This document shows, piece after piece, positions 59,201-64,000 of a stretch of DNA of 64,000 nt. The notes under the pieces are model-generated. The model made no database searches and was not told the origin of the DNA. It worked only from the letters and a program-made list of their open reading frames with translations. The translations under genes were made by a program, and so were the position numbers. Each line of letters begins with the position of its first letter. Position 1 is the first letter of the stretch. Source of the stretch: Adenanthera pavonina. Taxonomy: Eukaryota > Streptophyta > Magnoliopsida > Fabales > Fabaceae. The DNA lies in NCBI GenBank assembly GCA_026686845.1, contig JAIVEN010000002.1:39511001-39575000 (forward strand), in the 5' to 3' direction.

Positions 59201-62200
59201 GATAGATCATTTCTCAAAAGGTCATTCCTTATAACTTCCCTTAATGTCCTTTTTGGTTTTCCTCTACTCCTTTTGATCGGGCTCCTGGCCATTTGATCAA
59301 CTCTCTTCACTGGCTCCTCTTGCCCTCTTCTTTGTACATGCCCAAACCACCTTAAACGATGTTATACTATTTTCTCCTTGATAGGTGCTACCCCAACTTT
59401 CCTTCGTATACAGTGATTTCGTATCTTATCCAATTTTGTATGACCATACATCCATCTCAACATTTTCATCTCTGCTACTCCCATCTTATGCTCTTGTCCT
59501 TTCAAAGCCCAACATTCACTACCATATAGCATTGCTGGCCTTATAGATGTTCTGTAAAATTTTCTTTTAAGCTTAGTAGGCACCTTGCGGTCACAAATAA
59601 CTCCTGTTGCTTTCCTCCACTTTAACCACCCAGCTTGTATCCTATGCATAACATCCCCATCAATTTCACCATTATTCTGTAAAATCGACCCCAAATATTT
59701 AAACTTTGACACCTCAGGGATGATTTACTCTCCAATTTTTACCTCTGAATCATTTCTGATTGGCCTCTTATTAAATTTGCAATGCATATATTCCGTCTTA
59801 CTTCTACTCAGACGGAAACCTTTTGATTTCAAAGTATGTCTCCATAATTTAAGTTTAGAGATAACTTCTTTTCTCGAGTTCTCAATTAAAATTATATCAT
59901 CCGCGAAGAGCATACACTTTGGAATTTCTTCTTGTATATGTTCTGTAAGAACATCCAAAACCAGATTAAACAGGTATGGACTCAAAAAAGATCCTTGATG
60001 TAAGCCTATTGTTATAGGGAAGTCCTTTGTCACACTTCCAGGGGTTCTCACACTTGTTGTTGCCCTCTCATACATATCCTTTATGACTCGAATATAAGCC
60101 ACACGGACACCCTTCTTCTCCATTGCTTTCCACAATACATCTCTTGGTACTCTATCATTGGCTTTTTCCAAATCAATGAAAACCATATGCAAGTCCCTCT
60201 CTTTACTCCGGTACAAATATAGAGAGAATGATTCTTGTCGCTTGTGTATTTGCTTCTCAACTGTACAGGTATTTATATAAACTTACAAGGGAACATAACG
60301 GTAATAAAATAAAGACAAGTCCCCCCAAATCAGCACTATACAAAATATTTACAATTAATGAAGAAAATATTCTTCTTCGACATATACCATATCAGATCAT
60401 GTTAGACCCTTGGTCCTGGCCCAATCCAACAACATGTATAAACATTCCCCCTACAAGTTTGAAAACAGTGAAAAACTGAACCAAATAGCAGACATTGATC
60501 ATATTAAAACAAGTAATCAGTGTAACATACAAAAAACTTACCTATGCAGAAGCCTCAACTTCAGCAGAAGAGTCATTTACAAGTTCCTCATGAGCCAACA
60601 AACAAGACTTGGATTTGAATTCCAACTTGTGACTATTGTATAGCCTCAACCAAGGAGAAAATCCACAGCCAAATACTAGTAGAGTAATCTGGTAACTTGT
60701 GAAACAACTTTTCATATGAAGAAACACCATTTAATACTTGTGTGGTTTGTCTATTTATCAAGAACACAGCTGTACTAAGAGCATCTAACTAATAATACAA
60801 TGATAACAGATTTCACAAAATGATTTTGATGGAATCAGACAAAAATGAATTATTTGCCACAAAATTACCATCAAACAATAGCAGCGTTGGGCAATATGTC
60901 CAAGCCTATGGCATATCTGACATTGAGTACGGTTTGTGAAATTGAAATGTCCTCTGCCTCATCCTTGAACAGAAGAAGAATTCAGAGGATGCATATATCA
61001 ACTAGAGAAGTTGCACCGAGTGGCATAGACAAAGTCAATGGAATCACCTAACATTTCTGCATTAACTTGCATTGCAGCAGAACTGACAAAAGACTTCTGT
61101 CGAGGTTTAGAGTCAAGAAGCATAGAAAAAACAGTGTAAACTCCTACAATTGCATAGAAGTCACTAATGCTTTCCTTCTCACCCGCACCTTCAGCAGCTC
61201 CTGCAGCATTGGTGTCACCTCCCACAGCTGCATCATTGTGTTTTGTCCCCTTACCACCCTTAATTCAAACCTCTGGCACCCTTTGTTGTGGCGGTGATGG
61301 ACGTTGATTCACACTGGGTTGAGATGCTCGCAAGTCTGTGAGCTGGTCCTTCATCCCCTTCAACATAGTCATTACCACAGCAACATCATTCCTCGTCTCC
61401 GTCTGGCTTCTCTGCAACTCACTCAAGCTCTTCTCCACTGCTTCCGTTCTTCCTTCCATTCTGGTACTGACCATGCCCCAGAATCAGCTGCTTTGATACC
61501 ACAATTGATGGAAACTAATTAATACATATTGTACATTAGTTAATGCCTCTTCTCTATGAGATGGGAAGAGGAAATACAAAACTATTCCTCATTGCAGTTT
61601 GACTGACCCAGAAAAACAGGGAAAACGCACTGCGAACTCCACAAACACAAAGGAAAAATCAAACTAGTCCCTGACTTTCAAGAGGTCAAGACTCTTTCAC
61701 AAAACACTCCAAATCAATGCCACCTCCTCCGAACACTACTTTCACCTATATAGCCTCATTCTCTCTCCATTACAGACCTGGGCAGGAATTATTTAACTCC
61801 TTTATCATTACTAACTTGTCCTTTGCAAGCTGGTACTTCTTACCCTTCTTTCTAGCATTGACTAGGCCCCATGTCTTCTCAGTGGGCCCTTCCTCATTCC
61901 CCTCTTGTAAACCAGGCCCAACTTTTCATTGGTCCCATCATAGTACCCAAAAAAAAAAAAATACTACATCGATGCAAAGAACACCTCTCTAAGACTGGGT
62001 AAGGTGTCCAGGCTCATAATTTTTCCTCTAATGTCATCTAAGGTTGAAATGAGACCTAGTTAAAATTTATAGATCCCTTTTTCTTCTTTGTCTGCTTGTA
62101 GTCAGTAGCATCCATGTGGCAAGGACCATTCATGAGCTTCGTATAGATCTAGCTGTTGCCAATGATGGACCATAGTGTTATAAATTATTGAATACTTAAA

Positions 62201-63649
62201 TGTTCAAGCTGGAAACTTTTTTCCCGGGATGAGTAAGTCTCCTTGGCTGCCTGCCAAACCTCTCAAGCTGTTGTATAGAGCATGCAATTCTTACCTGTCT
62301 TAGTGGATATAGAGTTTATGAGCCATGCTTGCGCCATACTGTTGTCATCTTCCCACTCCCTCAACTCTGGATAATTGCTGTTGGGTTGCATAAGTGAGAA
62401 GTCATACTTTCCCTTGCCTCTAAGCTAAGTTTGAAACTCGAGGACCACTGCAAGAAGTTTTACCCCGAGAAGTAGTGATGATCATCGGATAGGGATCACT
62501 TCGCGCTTGATGAACAAGAGCAGTTCTCAACAGTGGATTATGATCAAGTTCAGTCGATCAGCTCTGTCCATCTAGGCTATCTGATTTCTGATCTAAACCC
62601 AAACTTGATCATGGCTTGATAAGATCTGAGGCTCTAATAATATGAAGAATTTAGTGGTTGAAAAGTCCAGGGAGTGCATTCATGATTCTCCTTTGGTTCT
62701 ATATTATTCAAGTGTAGCACTAGTTACAATAACTAGGCTCCTAAGCAACTAATATATCTGACGTGCAAGGGACATATTTGAGCCCCAAGAATATAGGAAA
62801 CAAAGCAAATAAAAATACTGCAACAGATTTGGCCAACCAAAAAAAAAATAATACTGCAATAGATAAAGATAAAAACAGAAAACCATCATATGATTTGGTT
62901 TATAGAAAACAATACGTTCTGTTTTAACAATACCATCCACTTGTGCCCATTTATTGTATACTTTTTGCACTGACATGAGAAATGGGTGTCTCACCAGGGA
63001 GCAGTTGGCTTGAGGATTAGAGTGTATGATCGGGTAATGTGCTTTGTTAATTGTCACTTTGCTGCACATTTGGATGCAGTTGGTCGTCGTAATGCAGACT
63101 TTGACTATGTATATCGAACAATGTCCTTCTGCCGGTCAGCAAATCTCATAAATGCTACAGCTGGTACCTTGCTATACCTATCCTTTTCTGCTCACTTGCA
63201 TTCTTCATGTATATAGTTCGGTCTATTTATGGATATGGCTTGCATTGGTCCTTTCTGTTGCAGCTGGAAATTCATCTGCTGTCCCAACATTTCGTGGTAC
63301 AAATGTATGTAAGCACTGTTCACTCTATTCTTTTATGTTATTCATCTGCTTTCTAAGATAATTGGATGAAGCATTAATTCTTGATATTGGTTTCAGTCTT
63401 CAGAGGGGATGCCTGATTTATCCATGGCAGACATGGTTGTATTTCTTGGCGATTTCAATTATCGTCTTGATGGCATTTCTTATGATGAAGCAAGAGATTT
63501 TGTTTCTCAAAGATGCTTTGATTGGCTTAGAGAAAGGGATCAGCTTCGAGCAGAAATGGAGGCTGGGAATGCGTTCCAAGGAATGCGTGAAGCAGTTATT
63601 ACATTTCCTCCCACATACAAGTTTGAACGGCATCAAATTGGTTTAGCAG
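53296..63649 (+). CDS. FRA3-like: WD40-containing inositol polyphosphate 5-phosphatase (FRA3/5PTase12-14 clade), 3' end outside window
   Basis: Eight exons, GT-AG borders read from the sequence: 53296-54082, 54766-55018, 56122-56914, 58020-58144, 58501-58585, 62998-63163, 63264-63304, 63397-63649; the rest lies beyond the window. The first in-frame ATG is 53296. Exons 1-3 encode an acidic Ser-rich N-terminus and a WD40-type beta-propeller (LWAASECGVRLWNF, LVWSGHKDGKIRCW, DLWSGSEGGTLKIWPW, MIWTGCSNGLLLQW). From late exon 3 comes the 5-phosphatase fold: GTWNVGQGK, GLQEVEMGAG (catalytic Glu), GAVGLRIRVYDR, FVNCHFAAHLDA, FLGDFNYRLDG and FPPTYKFER. The family removes the 5-phosphate from phosphoinositides and inositol phosphates. 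FRA3 in Arabidopsis affects secondary-wall and actin organisation (family knowledge). The PAWCDR and SDH motifs lie past the edge. No frameshift seen, so it appears functional. Confidence 0.95.
55330..55430 (+). repeat. Short copia LTR/PBS-like remnant in intron 2
   Basis: CAGCTTAAGCTTTTGGATTG followed by CACATGTTATCAAAGCC resembles the end of a copia LTR and a decayed primer binding site. A second related piece, TTAAGCTTTTGGGCTGATG, is at about 55580. Too short for a firm call. Confidence 0.4.
56058..56078. repeat. TG dinucleotide microsatellite before exon 3
   Basis: Ten TG units, ending about 43 bases upstream of the exon 3 acceptor (56120-56121) in intron 2. Likely polymorphic. Confidence 0.9.
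58963..59029 (+). repeat. Left copy of an inverted copia-LTR fragment
   Basis: GCTTATGAGCCTATATATTG then CTTGAATAATATAGAACC (58999-59016), inverted and nearly identical at 62682-62748. A plus-strand LTR piece of the same copia family that appears on the minus strand at the right side of the intron. Confidence 0.7.
59106..60212 (-). mobile_element. 5'-truncated RTE-type LINE with ACAAATA duplication
   Basis: Minus strand. RT block YRSKERDLHMVFIDLEKAND starts at 60216, with GLHQGSFLSPYLFNLVLDVL and the catalytic FADDIIL (near 59908), DSEVKIGE, then VSKFKYLGSILQNNGEIDGD and the thumb/3' region MLYGSECWALKGQE (59362-59712). The 3' end shows the plant RTE signature: a line reading CATGTAGCCGACCCTACATA, then AAGGCTATTG and (TTG) repeats ending at 59106. 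Flanked by ACAAATA at 59099-59105 and 60213-60219. A frameshift separates the two ORF parts; inactive. Confidence 0.9.
60875..61225 (-). pseudogene. gag fragment with a CCHC zinc knuckle (intron 5)
   Basis: Minus strand: CQICHRLGHIAQRC at 60875-60922 is a CX2CX4HX4C knuckle preceded by GRGHFNF, typical of copia gag. The frame upstream (60998-61225) contains SKPRQKSFVSSAAMQVNAEM. Incomplete and not linked in frame to a pol gene. Confidence 0.55.
61265..61474 (-). pseudogene. Ty3/gypsy-type gag N-terminus (intron 5)
   Basis: Minus strand MVSTRMEGRTEAVEKSLSEL, with a coiled-coil-like Leu/Glu/Lys pattern, then a Pro/Gln-rich end. The ATG at 61474 follows a primer binding site TGGTATCAAAGCAG (minus strand, 61488-61501). 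Plant gypsy gag proteins often start this way. Only about 70 codons remain. Confidence 0.6.
61506..61968 (-). repeat. 5' LTR of a Ty3/gypsy-like fragment (intron 5)
   Basis: On the minus strand it starts TGTAGTAT at 61968 and ends CCATCA at 61506, 463 bp, directly before a PBS-like site at 61488-61501 and a gag start at 61474. No 3' LTR or target duplication seen. Confidence 0.6.
62200..62640 (-). pseudogene. copia gag relic with decayed primer binding site (intron 5)
   Basis: Minus strand: YDFSLMQPNSNYPELREWED, then NSMAQAWLINSISTKTGK and EVWQAAKETYSSREK, the copia gag (UBN2-like) block, with a stop before EVW. Near 62620-62640 the minus strand reads ATTATTAGAGCCTCAGATC, a degraded initiator-Met PBS. 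The LTR fragment at 62682-62748 would be its 5' LTR remnant. Confidence 0.65.
62682..62748 (-). repeat. Right copy of the inverted copia-LTR fragment
   Basis: GGTTCTATATTATTCAAG (62694-62711) is the exact reverse complement of 58999-59016. Similarity extends over about 65 bp with few mismatches. Confidence 0.7.
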
Positions 63650-64000
63650 GTTGGGCTTTCCCTAAAAATTCATTGGATTAACTCCTTTTTTGGGACTTGA
63701 AAGAGAAATCAGTAACTTTGAAAGCTAATAAATTTATGCCAAATATTTGTGTGAATTTTTTTTTCATTGATGCTAAATAAGCAAATCTCTCTCTCTCTTT
63801 TTTTTTGAATGCTCCATCTTTTTTACTTGTGGTTTAAAACTTATGTCCTTTTCAATGCTTGTAAGTTCTTCATACTTGCTCTATAATCAGATCAACAGGG
63901 GAATCATTCCAAGTTATAGGTAGTGCTGTTTATATTTGAATTCTTTGTCATCTGGTTTGCTTCACAATCTTCTGGATGACTTGACTTCAGATCCGTGTGA

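Larger units (their letters stand above)
58586..62997. other. Intron 5 of the 5-phosphatase gene, 4.4 kb, filled with retroelement fragments
   Basis: Donor GTAGGC at 58586, acceptor CACCAG at 62992-62997; exon frames join cleanly (AIGNK|GAVGL). Much larger than the other introns, which are 0.1-1.1 kb. Contents: inverted LTR fragments at 58963-59029 and 62682-62748, an RTE LINE (59106-60212), retroviral-type gag pieces and a Ty3-like LTR (60875-61968), and a copia gag relic (62200-62640). Confidence 0.9.

Overview
The window is a plant nuclear (angiosperm, probably eudicot) genomic segment. The evidence is a spliced host gene with GT-AG introns on the right, AT-rich spacers, and dense nested plant retrotransposons: Ty1/copia Sirevirus-type elements, an L1-type LINE, an RTE LINE, a Helitron relic and MITEs. 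The only host gene I can support is a member of the WD40-containing inositol polyphosphate 5-phosphatase clade (FRA3/5PTase12-14-like). It starts at 53296 on the + strand, and eight exons are visible before the window ends inside it.

Layout: 1-820 is AT-rich spacer. 821-15951 is an old Sirevirus-type copia element on the minus strand (TSD CATAT), itself split by two younger solo LTRs: 3143-4901 (TSD ATAGG) in its env-like gene and 10817-12737 (TSD GCATT) in gag. 15957-22500 holds small decayed repeats: a Stowaway-like MITE, a degenerate LTR, a PBS-bearing LTR end and a hAT-like MITE. 22504-26175 is a broken Helitron replicase/helicase. 26236-38136 is a complete, young Sirevirus-type element on the + strand (TSD TGCGT, two 1720-bp LTRs differing at roughly 13 sites by eye). 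It has gag, protease/integrase/RT/RNase H and an env-like ORF, disabled by only a few point lesions. It sits inside an older, 5'-truncated LTR of related type. 39180-42800 is mostly featureless. 42805-49199 holds an LTR fragment and an L1-type LINE interrupted by a minus-strand solo LTR (43693-45332) exactly in the endonuclease motif. 49917-51666 is another solo LTR (TSD AAAAC). The 5-phosphatase gene then runs to the right edge, with a 4.4-kb fifth intron packed with retroelement debris.

The most interesting material is non-coding. Every Sirevirus-type LTR here carries an array of short palindromic or hairpin motifs in its U3 region. The motif sequence is different in each LTR subfamily, while the ends and the U5 region are conserved. 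The same motif family also occupies the internal spacer between pol and the env-like ORF in both full elements. A perfect second polypurine tract lies inside the end of the env-like ORF, and a U5 hairpin next to the LTR end appears to be kept by paired substitutions. These features fit Sirevirus biology. The combination, especially the LTR-like array in the pol-env spacer, deserves a proper comparison. No coordinate was checked by alignment software; all comparisons were made by eye.
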